Origin: SAR86 cluster bacterium | GTDB taxonomy: Bacteria; Pseudomonadota; Gammaproteobacteria; Magnimaribacterales; TMED112 | Assembly: GCA_003331605.1 (NCBI GenBank) | Contig: QOPD01000003.1 | Span: forward strand, 1-64,000 | DNA length: 64,000 nt | Reading direction: 5' to 3' | Part shown: one piece after another, positions 17,467 through 25,327 of the stretch | Layout: each line of letters starts with the position of its first letter | Numbering within the stretch: the first letter of the stretch is position 1 | The notes under the pieces: generated by a model | The model's input: the letters and a program-made list of their open reading frames with translations, nothing else | What the model was told of the DNA's origin: nothing | Databases searched by the model: none | Translations under genes and position numbers: made by a program

Positions 17467-17494
17467 AATCTATTGATATTTCATTTATTTTCAA
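17467..17494 (-). promoter_or_regulatory. Candidate hsp20 promoter
   Basis: Minus strand: TTGAAA, 16 bases, TAGATT. Transcription would start near 17460, right at the first hairpin of the leader. TTGAAA also fits the core of the sigma32 -35 element, but no CCCCAT-like -10 box is seen, so the sigma factor is undecided. Confidence 0.4.
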
Positions 17495-17562
17495 TATTTT
17501 TTGTAAATTATGTTAAGTTTAAGTTACATTTATGCTATATATAGATAAGTAAACGTTACATT

Positions 17563-17820
17563 ATGAGCAAACCGAACAATCACAAATTCTTTGTAAATTT
17601 TTTAGCTAGACATAGAAGATTAGCAGGGCTAACCCAAGCTGAGCTTGCAAAAGCAGTGCTTGTATCACGTAAGAGCATTAATTCAATTGAAAATGGAATC
17701 TATATTCCTTCGACATATCTTGCATTAAAAATAGCTATGGTATTAAATTGTGCCGTAGAGGATATTTTTAAGATACACGATGGAACTTTTCCTCTATTAA
17801 CATTATCTAAAGAAACATGA
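17563..17820 (+). CDS. XRE-family helix-turn-helix transcriptional regulator
   Basis: 85 residues, a single HTH_3 domain: RRLAGLTQAELAKAVLVSRK with recognition-helix sequence SRKSINSIENG, then PSTYLALKIAMVLNCAVEDIF. It looks like the short YgzD-like regulators with no ligand domain. The palindrome-like GTAAACGTTAC just before its ATG could be an operator for autoregulation (inference). The stop codon overlaps the ATG of the following lipoprotein gene by 4 bases (ATGA). It is divergent from hsp20. Confidence 0.85.
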   Translation: MSKPNNHKFFVNFLARHRRLAGLTQAELAKAVLVSRKSINSIENGIYIPSTYLALKIAMVLNCAVEDIFKIHDGTFPLLTLSKET

Positions 17821-18311
17821 AGAAACTAAATTCAATAATCTCAATCCTCGTAATTTTATCTTTTGTAGGCTGTGCTACTGGAGGTTTTCAAGCTGATGTT
17901 GTTGCTCGAGATGCAGCAGGCAAGTCCCAGTATGTTCAAACCGGAGTTGTTACTCAGGTTAGGTCAGTCGTAATAGAAGGAGACAGAGATGTAGGAGCAA
18001 CCTCAGGTACAGTTTTGGGTGCAATAGTTGGATCTGGGGCAGCGGGCAGAGCAGCTGGCGGTGATGGAGAAACTTCTGAGCAAATTGGTGCAATAGTTGG
18101 CGGTCTTGTAGGTTCTGTAGTTGGCTCCGAGGTTGGCGAATCAATTTCCAGAAAAAAAGGCGTGGAAATAATCATAAAATTAGACAGCAATAATAGAGAG
18201 GTAGCTATTGTTCAAGAAGCCTCTGAGGATGAAGCTCAAGAAGTAATAGCTGGCGATAAAGTAAGAATAATCAGATCCGCTGGTAGATCAAGAGTTGTAC
18301 CTTATAATTAG
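17817..18311 (+). CDS. Glycine-zipper outer-membrane lipoprotein (SlyB/Pcp-like)
   Basis: 164 residues. Lipoprotein signal LSFVGC (predicted lipidated Cys at about 19). A glycine-zipper region at about 60-120 (GTVLGAIVGSGAAGRAAGG, IGAIVGGLVGSVVGSEVG) is followed by a C-terminal strand-rich part ending in AGDKVRIIRSAGRSRVVP. This matches the SlyB/Pcp 17-kDa surface antigen family, which is inserted in or attached to the outer membrane and linked to envelope stability. Translation is probably coupled to the upstream regulator. Confidence 0.8.
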   Translation: MKKLNSIISILVILSFVGCATGGFQADVVARDAAGKSQYVQTGVVTQVRSVVIEGDRDVGATSGTVLGAIVGSGAAGRAAGGDGETSEQIGAIVGGLVGSVVGSEVGESISRKKGVEIIIKLDSNNREVAIVQEASEDEAQEVIAGDKVRIIRSAGRSRVVPYN

Positions 18312-18314
18312 TGG

Positions 18315-18749
18315 GTGCCCGAAACTAGTTTAAGAAATAAAGCTTTAGATTTCCTTGGCAGAAGAGAACACTCTGTCAAAGAATTAAGGAATAAGATATC
18401 AAAATACTCTGATAACTCAGAAGAGGTTGAAGAAGTCATATCTGAGCTTATTAAAAATAATCTTCTTTCAGATGAAAGGTACGCTCAAGCTTTAATTCAG
18501 CAAAAGTACCAAAGCGGCTACGGGCCAAATCATATTGAAATGTATCTTCGAGAGAAGGGCATAGAACATGAATTATTTAATTTGCATAGCGATGAATTCG
18601 ACTGGGTTGAGTCATGCAAAGATTTAGCGAAAAAAAAATTAAGATCAAAACTGCTTGAGGGCAAAGAAAAAGAAAAGATTTTAAGATTTTTGTCCTACAG
18701 GGGATTCAACTATGAAATAATAAAATCTGCTCTCAATGATTTAGATTAA
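18315..18749 (+). CDS. recX: Regulatory protein RecX
   Basis: 144 residues; three-helix repeats of the RecX family: ALDFLGRREHSVKELRNKI, then NLLSDERYAQALIQQKYQSGYGP, then a third repeat ending RFLSYRGFNYEIIKSAL. It binds RecA filaments and modulates recombination. It starts with GTG (VPETSLRN...) with no clear Shine-Dalgarno, 3 bases after the lipoprotein stop, and its stop overlaps the dnaX ATG by one base. recA is not next to it, unlike in many gammaproteobacteria. Confidence 0.85.
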   Translation: MPETSLRNKALDFLGRREHSVKELRNKISKYSDNSEEVEEVISELIKNNLLSDERYAQALIQQKYQSGYGPNHIEMYLREKGIEHELFNLHSDEFDWVESCKDLAKKKLRSKLLEGKEKEKILRFLSYRGFNYEIIKSALNDLD

Positions 18750-20314
18750 TGGCATTAGCAAATAAATATAGACCTAAAAGTTTTTCAGAAGTAATTGGTC
18801 AAGAGACCACAGTAAATGCACTAAGAAACATAATTAAGAATAAAAATTTCCATAATGGCTATATTTTTTCTGGAACTAGAGGGGTTGGGAAAACTACTCT
18901 TGGTAGGCTATTTGCAAAAGCACTAAATTGCACAAATTACGATAGCGAAAAAGGTGAAACCTGCAATGTTTGTAGCGTCTGTGAAGAGATCAACTCAAAC
19001 TCTCATTTAGATTTGATCGAAATAGATGCTGCTTCAAGAACAGGTGTTGACGACATGCGAGACTTATTAGAGTCAGTGCAGTATCGACCATCTAGTGGTA
19101 AATTTAAGATATATTTAATTGACGAAGTGCATATGTTGTCGATTCAAAGCTTTAATGCTTTGCTAAAAACTCTTGAAGAGCCACCTGCCCATGTAGTTTT
19201 TATTTTAGCAACTACCGAGGCACATAAAATTCCAAAAACAATAGTATCAAGATGTCTGCAATTTAATTTAAAGTTGGTCTCAGATGAATTGATTTCTCAA
19301 AATTTAAAAAGAATATTTGAATCAGAAGGCATTAGTTCAGATGACAAGTCTGTCGATCTTTTGGTTGAATTAGCAAAAGGATCGGTAAGAGATTCATTGA
19401 CGATGGCTGACCAGGCTGCTTCACATTGCGACAATAAGTTATCAGAAAATGAAGTTTCAAAATTACATGGGGTCCTAAATATATCTTCCACTACAAAGTT
19501 AATTGAAATGATTCTTTTGAATGAATCAGCTGAAGTAGTGAATGAACTTAAAAGATACTCAGAGCTTGATGTGAATTATGAGATTTTATTTGATAGAGCT
19601 TTAAAGCTTTTTCATGACAAGATCATGGAATCCGTTGTGAACAAAGATTCTAAAGCAGATGAGTTGAACCTTTTTTATCAATTTTTCTGCAATGGGCTTG
19701 TTGATGCAAAGCAAACAAGCAGTTTTAGAGATTGCTTTGATATTGCTGCCCTTAGATGTCTGACATTTAACTCAAATGACGAAAGCGAAGTAAAAAAAAA
19801 GCATGAAAATGCAACGAACTTAATTGAACTAGAGTCTGAACCTGAAGTAACCCAATCTCAACACGAACACGATGATATTGAGTTAAAAGAGGTAAAAGAA
19901 CCTCCAAAAAATTTACAAAAGTTGGTATCCAGCAACTGGCTAAATATATTTGATGGACTAGATTTAAGAGGAGCCTCCAGAGCATTTTTTGCAAATATGC
20001 AATTAGACAATGTTGATGGGTCCAAGTTAACTTTTAAAGGTTCAGAAACTTTTGTAAGTGGGATTAACGAAAGCAATATTAACGATTTAGTTGAGGCATT
20101 GCATAAAGCAGGATATCCAAAATATGACATTGCAATTATTGAAACAAAAGAGGCACAGGTTACACCCTCTTCCAAGTGGCAAGAAGCTAGAAATAAAGAA
20201 TTGGATGATTTTAAAGAAGAAATATTAAGAAGTGATTTGGTGCAAAACTTAAATAATAAATATGGTGCAAACATAAATAGAGAAAACTTATCAATTAAAG
20301 ACCATGAAGAGTGA
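18749..20314 (+). CDS. dnaX: DNA polymerase III subunit tau (and probably gamma)
   Basis: 521 residues. An AAA+ clamp-loader core spans about 1-345: Walker A SGTRGVGKTT at 41-50, the zinc site Cys61/72/75/78, the LIDEVHMLS Walker B region, and the SRC sensor (VSRCLQF). The tau-specific tail (about 400-521) is shorter than in E. coli. Codons 348-351 read GTA AAA AAA AAG, a slippery run. Overlaps recX by 1 base and recR by 11 bases. The usual ybaB gene between dnaX and recR is missing. Confidence 0.95.
   Translation: MALANKYRPKSFSEVIGQETTVNALRNIIKNKNFHNGYIFSGTRGVGKTTLGRLFAKALNCTNYDSEKGETCNVCSVCEEINSNSHLDLIEIDAASRTGVDDMRDLLESVQYRPSSGKFKIYLIDEVHMLSIQSFNALLKTLEEPPAHVVFILATTEAHKIPKTIVSRCLQFNLKLVSDELISQNLKRIFESEGISSDDKSVDLLVELAKGSVRDSLTMADQAASHCDNKLSENEVSKLHGVLNISSTTKLIEMILLNESAEVVNELKRYSELDVNYEILFDRALKLFHDKIMESVVNKDSKADELNLFYQFFCNGLVDAKQTSSFRDCFDIAALRCLTFNSNDESEVKKKHENATNLIELESEPEVTQSQHEHDDIELKEVKEPPKNLQKLVSSNWLNIFDGLDLRGASRAFFANMQLDNVDGSKLTFKGSETFVSGINESNINDLVEALHKAGYPKYDIAIIETKEAQVTPSSKWQEARNKELDDFKEEILRSDLVQNLNNKYGANINRENLSIKDHEE
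19792..19806 (+). other. dnaX slippery A-run, probable tau/gamma frameshift site
   Basis: Nine A's followed by G (A AAA AAA AAG in frame) at codons 348-351. A -1 slip gives Lys-Ala and then TGA at 19804-19806, so a product of about 352 residues equal to clamp-loader domains I-III. The +1 frame also closes, seven codons later. A small GCAT-GAAA-ATGC stem-loop follows directly. This mirrors the E. coli A AAA AAG site and the Thermus A9 slippage site. Confidence 0.6.
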
Positions 20315-20906
20315 AGAGGGCTTATTGTTTGAACTAATTTCTGCATTTAAAGTTTTACCTGGTGTAGGTGAAAAGACTGCGCAAAGAATGGCGTTTCACC
20401 TTTTAGAAAAGAACAGAGAAGGTGCAAAAAAATTAGCAGTAACAATATCTAGAGCTATTGTGGATATACACAATTGTGTGATTTGTAGAGATCTTACCGA
20501 AAATAGAGTCTGCAGAATTTGCTCGAGCAATAAAAGAGACCAAGAAGCTATTTGTGTGGTAGAAAATCCAAGTGATGTGATAGCAATTGAAAAATCTGGC
20601 AGCTATCAAGGCAGGTATTTTGTTTTGATGGGTAGATTGTCGCCTATTGATGGCATTGGTCCAGATCAACTTGGTATACCTAAGCTTTTAGAAACTATTG
20701 CGAGTAGTAAAATAAAGGAAATCATTTTAGCTACTAGCCCGACTGTTGAAGGAGATGCCACCTCTTTTTACATCAAGGATAATGTCCAAGATCATGAAAT
20801 TACTGTTACTAGGATAGCGTACGGAGTTCCAATGGGAGGAGAATTGGAGTATGTTGATAACACAACTTTGGGAAGAGCAATTTCTGGAAGAAGAGAAATA
20901 GAATAA
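20304..20906 (+). CDS. recR: Recombination protein RecR
   Basis: 200 residues, normal length. An N-terminal helix-hairpin-helix ([17 protein letters not shown]) is followed by a four-cysteine zinc site (CVIC...CRIC) and a TOPRIM domain ([34 protein letters not shown]), ending [16 protein letters not shown]. It acts with RecO/RecF to load RecA at gaps. Its start overlaps dnaX by 11 bases and its stop overlaps the dcd ATG by one base. Confidence 0.96.
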   Translation: MKSEEGLLFELISAFKVLPGVGEKTAQRMAFHLLEKNREGAKKLAVTISRAIVDIHNCVICRDLTENRVCRICSSNKRDQEAICVVENPSDVIAIEKSGSYQGRYFVLMGRLSPIDGIGPDQLGIPKLLETIASSKIKEIILATSPTVEGDATSFYIKDNVQDHEITVTRIAYGVPMGGELEYVDNTTLGRAISGRREIE

Positions 20907-21472
20907 TGAGCATTAAATCTGATATTTGGATCAAGGAGCAATCATTAAAGAACGATCTCATCCACCCATTTCAGGAAAACCAAGTCAGAGAGGTTGATGG
21001 AAAAAAAATTATTTCATACGGTGTTTCTAGCTATGGCTACGATGTGAGATGCGCAGATGAATTTAAAATTTTTACCAATACTTTTTCATCAGTTGTTGAT
21101 CCAAAAAAATTTGATCCTAAAAGTTTTGTCGATATCAAATCAAATGAATGTATTATTCCGCCAAACTCTTTTGCTTTAGCTAGAACAATAGAATATTTTA
21201 AAATCCCACGTTCAGTTCTAACTCTTTGTCTTGGAAAATCAACATATGCAAGATGTGGAATCATAGTTAATGTGACTCCACTTGAGCCCGAATGGGAGGG
21301 GCACGTCACATTAGAATTTTCAAATACAACCAACTTGCCAGCCAAAATATATGCAAACGAAGGTGTTGCCCAGATGATATTTTTTGAATCAGATCAGGTT
21401 TGTGAAACAAGCTACAAGGATCGAGGTGGCAAATATCAAGGGCAGACAGGCGTTACCCTTCCAAAAACTTAG
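20906..21472 (+). CDS. dcd: dCTP deaminase
   Basis: 188 residues, trimeric dUTPase-fold enzyme that deaminates dCTP to dUTP. Family motifs are clear: [20 protein letters not shown] near the start, the [11 protein letters not shown] segment, [21 protein letters not shown] with the catalytic Glu, and [14 protein letters not shown] at the C-terminus. It feeds dTTP synthesis. It is last in the recX-dnaX-recR-dcd run and converges on the DUF3108 gene with a 20-base overlap. Confidence 0.95.
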   Translation: MSIKSDIWIKEQSLKNDLIHPFQENQVREVDGKKIISYGVSSYGYDVRCADEFKIFTNTFSSVVDPKKFDPKSFVDIKSNECIIPPNSFALARTIEYFKIPRSVLTLCLGKSTYARCGIIVNVTPLEPEWEGHVTLEFSNTTNLPAKIYANEGVAQMIFFESDQVCETSYKDRGGKYQGQTGVTLPKT

Positions 21473-22127
21473 GCTTCTTATTAATCTTTAATGTATTAAT
21501 TTTTCCATTTTTTAGTTCTACTAGGCTTTTAATAACGAAATAATCAAGCTCAGGAGCTAGATAGTAAATAATTTTGCTAGCTGTATCGGCTGTTGCAGAG
21601 ACTTTTACACAATTAAATTCGCCAAAGCTTGTTTTAATCCTTTCCCTGCCTTCAACTGCATAAGTTCTTGTGATGACATTCCCTTTATCATTATCAATGA
21701 CATCAAAACTAAACCTGGCTATGTTATTTTTAATATTGAGCCTCATCTGTAGGTCGCTACCAAGTTGATCAAGAATCTTATTTTGCTTAGTTATATTGAA
21801 ACCCAATTCCTCAGAAACAACTTCTGTGTCTGAGAAGTCCACTGCAAAAAAACTTGGATTTACACCTGGTATATTATTTTTTACTTCTGTTCTTATAGAG
21901 GTAACTTCTGAATCTGATATATTTAATTTTGATTTTTGTGAGTATTCAAATATCAACAAGGGTCGTAACTTAAAACTCGATTGTGCTGTGCTACCATCAA
22001 CTATGAACTTTCTGGTCATCTTAAAATTACCAAACTCGTGATGAGAGAAGGTAAACTCTGCTTCAAAGCTCTTAAAAGCATTGCCACTAAGTGAGAAGCC
22101 AAGTAAAAGTAAAAAAATTATTTTCAT
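21453..22127 (-). CDS. DUF3108 domain protein (exported)
   Basis: 224 residues with a short signal peptide ([16 protein letters not shown]). The rest is a beta-rich DUF3108-type domain: [20 protein letters not shown] at the start, and a late block [20 protein letters not shown]...[12 protein letters not shown]. Members are periplasmic and of unknown function, commonly next to purN/purM in gammaproteobacteria, as here. Its ATG overlaps the purN stop by 4 bases. Confidence 0.8.
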   Translation of the reverse strand: MKIIFLLLLGFSLSGNAFKSFEAEFTFSHHEFGNFKMTRKFIVDGSTAQSSFKLRPLLIFEYSQKSKLNISDSEVTSIRTEVKNNIPGVNPSFFAVDFSDTEVVSEELGFNITKQNKILDQLGSDLQMRLNIKNNIARFSFDVIDNDKGNVITRTYAVEGRERIKTSFGEFNCVKVSATADTASKIIYYLAPELDYFVIKSLVELKNGKINTLKINKKPKFLEG

Positions 22128-22678
22128 ATTATTAGTGTGCCAATTGTTTCTGGATAAATTTTATTTTCCAGCGACTTTACCCTTTCCATTAGACTTTCAA
22201 TAGATTCATTGGGTTCAATTTCAATGCGTTCTTGTCGAATTATTGGGCCTGCATCTAACACCTCCGTAACGTAGTGGATCGTTGTGCCATGATATTTATC
22301 TTGATTCTCTAATGCTCTTTGATGCGTATCAAGACCAGGGTATTTTGGTAATAGAGATGGATGTATGTTGATTATTTGGCCTTCCCAATTTTGCACTAAA
22401 AATTTAGATAAAATTCTCATATACCCTGCCAAAACTATGTAATCAAAATCTTGAGTTTCTAAGTAATCACTTATTTTTTTGTCAAATTCATATCTATCAC
22501 TAAAATTTTTGCTATTGAGAACATAGCACGCAATATTATGGTCTTCAGATATTTTTATACCTGCCGCATCAGGGTTATTACAAAACGATCCCGTTACTTT
22601 ATAGCCATACGTTTTTTGTTGATGAATGATTGATTCAAGATTGGATCCTGTACCAGAAAAAAAGACGATTATTTTCAC
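22124..22678 (-). CDS. purN: Phosphoribosylglycinamide formyltransferase
   Basis: 184 residues. An N-terminal FSGTGSNLESII phosphate-binding loop is present. The catalytic signature INIHPSLLPKYPGLDTHQRAL holds the conserved His, and GTTIHYVTEVLDAGPII holds the conserved Asp. It transfers the formyl group of 10-formyl-THF to GAR in purine synthesis. The stop overlaps DUF3108 and the start overlaps purM (4 bases each). Confidence 0.95.
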   Translation of the reverse strand: MKIIVFFSGTGSNLESIIHQQKTYGYKVTGSFCNNPDAAGIKISEDHNIACYVLNSKNFSDRYEFDKKISDYLETQDFDYIVLAGYMRILSKFLVQNWEGQIINIHPSLLPKYPGLDTHQRALENQDKYHGTTIHYVTEVLDAGPIIRQERIEIEPNESIESLMERVKSLENKIYPETIGTLII

Positions 22679-23667
22679 TTCAATATAAACTTTTTCTCAG
22701 AGGGATCTGTAATGGCCCCAATTTCAATGTAGTCATTTTCTTCAGCTAGTAGAGTATCGGCCTCTTCACTATTAAGAATTAAGCAAAATCCAATGCCACA
22801 ATTAAATACATTAAACATTTCAGTATCTGAGATATTGCCAAGCGATTGTATTTTTTGAAAAATTGGTGGGAATTCCCAGCTCTTGCTTTCAATTTCTAAA
22901 CTATTGGGAGTTGGAACTCTGCTTAGGTTTTCATCCAGACCACCACCAGTAATATGTGCCATGCCTTTAATATTGTATTTGGATAATAAGTCCAAAATTT
23001 CTCTGACATAAATTCTTGTTGGGGTTAACAATTCCGATATTAATTCCTGTGAAGGTTGAGTAGCCTCTAAAACACTATGAATTAAAGAATAACCATTGGA
23101 GTGAAATCCGCTGGATGGAATTCCGATAATCTTATCACCTGACTCAATTAGTTTGCCATCAACAATTTTTTCTTTTTCATTGATACCCATTGCAAAGCCA
23201 ACCAAATCAAAACAATTGGGAGCATAGTGATTTGGCATTTCTGCAGTTTCACCGCCAACCAAGTCGCATTCCGCGAGCCTACAGCCTTCAATTATTCCTG
23301 TAATGATCTCTTTTCCTTTTGATCGATCAAGCTTTGATACACCATAGTAATCCAAGAAAGCCAAAGGCCTTGCTCCACTAACAATTAGATCATTTACACA
23401 CATTGCTACAAGATCTATCCCAATAGATGAAAAGTCTCCCATTTTTACAGCGAGGTTTAACTTTGTTCCCACTCCGTCACATGCAAGAGCATAGACAGGA
23501 TTTTTAAAAGCAGTTGGTGGTTGGATATATCCAGAAAATCCTCCAATATCGCCTATTGAGTATCTGTGTTTGGTTCTGGATGTTGAGTTTTGAATATCTT
23601 TTACAAAGCTCTGACCCTCTTCAATATTTACACCAGAATCTTTATAGTTATGTCCCTTTTTTGTCAT
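22675..23667 (-). CDS. purM: Phosphoribosylformylglycinamidine cyclo-ligase (AIR synthase)
   Basis: 330 residues. Typical motifs: YKDSGVNIEEGQSFV, the ATP-binding YALACDGVGTKLNLA, DLVAMCVNDLIVSGARPLAFLDYYG, GGETAEMPNHY and GIPSSGFHSNGYSLI. It makes AIR from FGAM in purine synthesis. It forms a coupled operon with purN and DUF3108 and is divergent from the DUF2066 gene (20-base gap), the usual gammaproteobacterial layout. Confidence 0.96.
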   Translation of the reverse strand: MTKKGHNYKDSGVNIEEGQSFVKDIQNSTSRTKHRYSIGDIGGFSGYIQPPTAFKNPVYALACDGVGTKLNLAVKMGDFSSIGIDLVAMCVNDLIVSGARPLAFLDYYGVSKLDRSKGKEIITGIIEGCRLAECDLVGGETAEMPNHYAPNCFDLVGFAMGINEKEKIVDGKLIESGDKIIGIPSSGFHSNGYSLIHSVLEATQPSQELISELLTPTRIYVREILDLLSKYNIKGMAHITGGGLDENLSRVPTPNSLEIESKSWEFPPIFQKIQSLGNISDTEMFNVFNCGIGFCLILNSEEADTLLAEENDYIEIGAITDPSEKKFILK

Positions 23668-23687
23668 AAAATAGTTAATCTTTCTTT

Positions 23688-24623
23688 ATGGATGATATGA
23701 GTTTAACAAGGTTTTTAAGAATTGCACTTGCAATATCATTGATGAGTTTTAATTGCTTTGGGCAATCATCAAATAATTTCTTATTAATTTATGAGGATTA
23801 CGAAAACATAAAAAACATAGAAAACTTAATTCAAAATGTCGATGAAAAGATTTTTACTAAATATGGTGTAAATTTAGACTCAATAGCTAGCTCTACGGAC
23901 TTGGATGCCCAACGATTTTTCATCGGCTATCAAGTGAGAGTTTTTGATGATGTTAGGCTTATAGAGCTTAAGTTTAATAAGGAAAAAATCGAGGAATATT
24001 TTTTAGAAAATTCAATTCCATTTTTAGCAAATACATCTGATGTAAAAATCTACATCGCAATTAACGATGCTTTTCTTCCGATGAATAATACTTTTGTATA
24101 CGAGAGTGGAGAGTTTCAAAAAGAACTAGAAGTTACCAAACTCTTGGCTGGACTTAATCAAAATGTCAGAGTCAATTTTGAACTAATAGATAATTACCCA
24201 CGAGATGAAGCAGAAGAAAAAAAATTAATTGCAGATTTAGAAAATATGAATATTCCTAACTGGAATTTGTTGATGATTGATCGATTTGATCTGAGTAAGT
24301 GGTCTTTTAAATTCCCAAAATCGAATGAAATATTAATTTCTGACTCTATGAGCTTTCAAAATATCCTTTCAAGAAACCTTTTTTATACGCTTGAAAAGAA
24401 TGTCTCACTAGATAGAAATAGTTATAGTGTCAAGTTTAGCTTTGACTTATCAAAAGAGGAGCTAACTGAATTATTAGAAACGTTTTTGACTAGTACAGAA
24501 ATACTGTCTTTTCATGTGTCTAGTTTGCAGGGTAACTACATTGAAATTAAATATGATAGCTATCTGGATGAAGAGGAAATTAATAAAGTTTTAAATCTTA
24601 AAGGTTTGGTAGCAACAAAATGA
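23688..24623 (+). CDS. DUF2066 domain-containing exported protein
   Basis: 311 residues with a signal-peptide-like N-terminus (FLRIALAISLMSFNCFG). The assignment leans on position (between purM and hda, where DUF2066 genes are usual) and general form: soluble, alternating strands and helices, no catalytic motif. Two Mets (codons 1 and 4) are possible starts. Its stop overlaps the hda ATG by 4 bases. Function unknown. Confidence 0.6.
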   Translation: MDDMSLTRFLRIALAISLMSFNCFGQSSNNFLLIYEDYENIKNIENLIQNVDEKIFTKYGVNLDSIASSTDLDAQRFFIGYQVRVFDDVRLIELKFNKEKIEEYFLENSIPFLANTSDVKIYIAINDAFLPMNNTFVYESGEFQKELEVTKLLAGLNQNVRVNFELIDNYPRDEAEEKKLIADLENMNIPNWNLLMIDRFDLSKWSFKFPKSNEILISDSMSFQNILSRNLFYTLEKNVSLDRNSYSVKFSFDLSKEELTELLETFLTSTEILSFHVSSLQGNYIEIKYDSYLDEEEINKVLNLKGLVATK

Positions 24624-25327
24624 ATGATGTGACGTCAAAAAATCAATTCTTTTTTGACTTTGGAAGAGATTTTGATGCTAAATTTGAAAACTTTTTTTTC
24701 ACTCAAGAAAATAAGATCATTCAGTCAGAAATTTTAAATTTGCTTTCCTCAGAAGATAAGCAAGATATCTTGTTATTTGGAAGCCCTAAATCTGGCAAAA
24801 CATTTTTACTTAATTCAATCTTAAATGAGGATGCAGCTGCTACAAGATCCTCGATATATGTCGATTGTGCTAAAATTGGCACCAATCAAAATATATTTGA
24901 GAGGATTTCGTCCAAAACATTAATATGCATTGATAACATTGATCAAAGCGACAGATCTAATCAAGTTGAAATATTTAATTTAATAAACGAGACAAAAGAT
25001 TCAAACACTAAACTTATCGTATCAACAAATACACATTTATCTAAGCTAGAGGTGTTTGCTGATTTAAAATCCAGACTGCAGCAGATTAAATTCTTTACAC
25101 TCCACCTAATATCAGACCAAGATGTTAACCGTGCTTTAGAGTTTATAGGCACAAAATTAAATTTAAATTTCAATGATGATATTTACACATTTTTAGCAAC
25201 AAGGATTAGAAGAGATTTTTCTACGATGAAAGATACTTTGATAGCGCTAGATAAATTTATGTATGCTGAAAAAAAACAACCGTCTAAAAAGACGGTTGCT
25301 GATTTTCTGAAACAATTTAAAAATTAA
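24620..25327 (+). CDS. hda: DnaA-homologous regulator Hda
   Basis: 235 residues. It has the DnaA AAA+ fold: opening FFFDFGRDFDAKFENFF, Walker A GSPKSGKTFLL at about 54-64, Walker B-like LICIDNIDQ, and the sensor segments SRLQQIKFFTLHLIS and TRIRRDFSTMKDTLIALD. Hda with the loaded sliding clamp triggers ATP hydrolysis by DnaA (RIDA). No clear N-terminal clamp-binding motif is obvious. The last coding bases also encode the terminator of the opposing sppA gene. Confidence 0.85.
   Translation: MNDVTSKNQFFFDFGRDFDAKFENFFFTQENKIIQSEILNLLSSEDKQDILLFGSPKSGKTFLLNSILNEDAAATRSSIYVDCAKIGTNQNIFERISSKTLICIDNIDQSDRSNQVEIFNLINETKDSNTKLIVSTNTHLSKLEVFADLKSRLQQIKFFTLHLISDQDVNRALEFIGTKLNLNFNDDIYTFLATRIRRDFSTMKDTLIALDKFMYAEKKQPSKKTVADFLKQFKN
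25269..25297 (-). terminator. Rho-independent terminator of sppA, inside hda
   Basis: Minus strand: AACCGTCT - TTTT - AGACGGTT (eight perfect pairs) followed by G and eight T's. It lies 27-55 bases past the sppA stop and wholly within the last codons of hda on the other strand (codons for EKKQPSKKTV). Confidence 0.8.

Noticed and set aside
19858..20346. 162-residue minus-strand ORF across the dnaX tail and recR start
   Set aside because: It has low-complexity Ser/Leu-rich content, no family motif, and lies opposite well-conserved genes.
22675..23667. Purine riboswitch or PurR site at the purM promoter
   Set aside because: The gap to the divergent DUF2066 gene is only 20 bases and contains no recognisable aptamer or operator.
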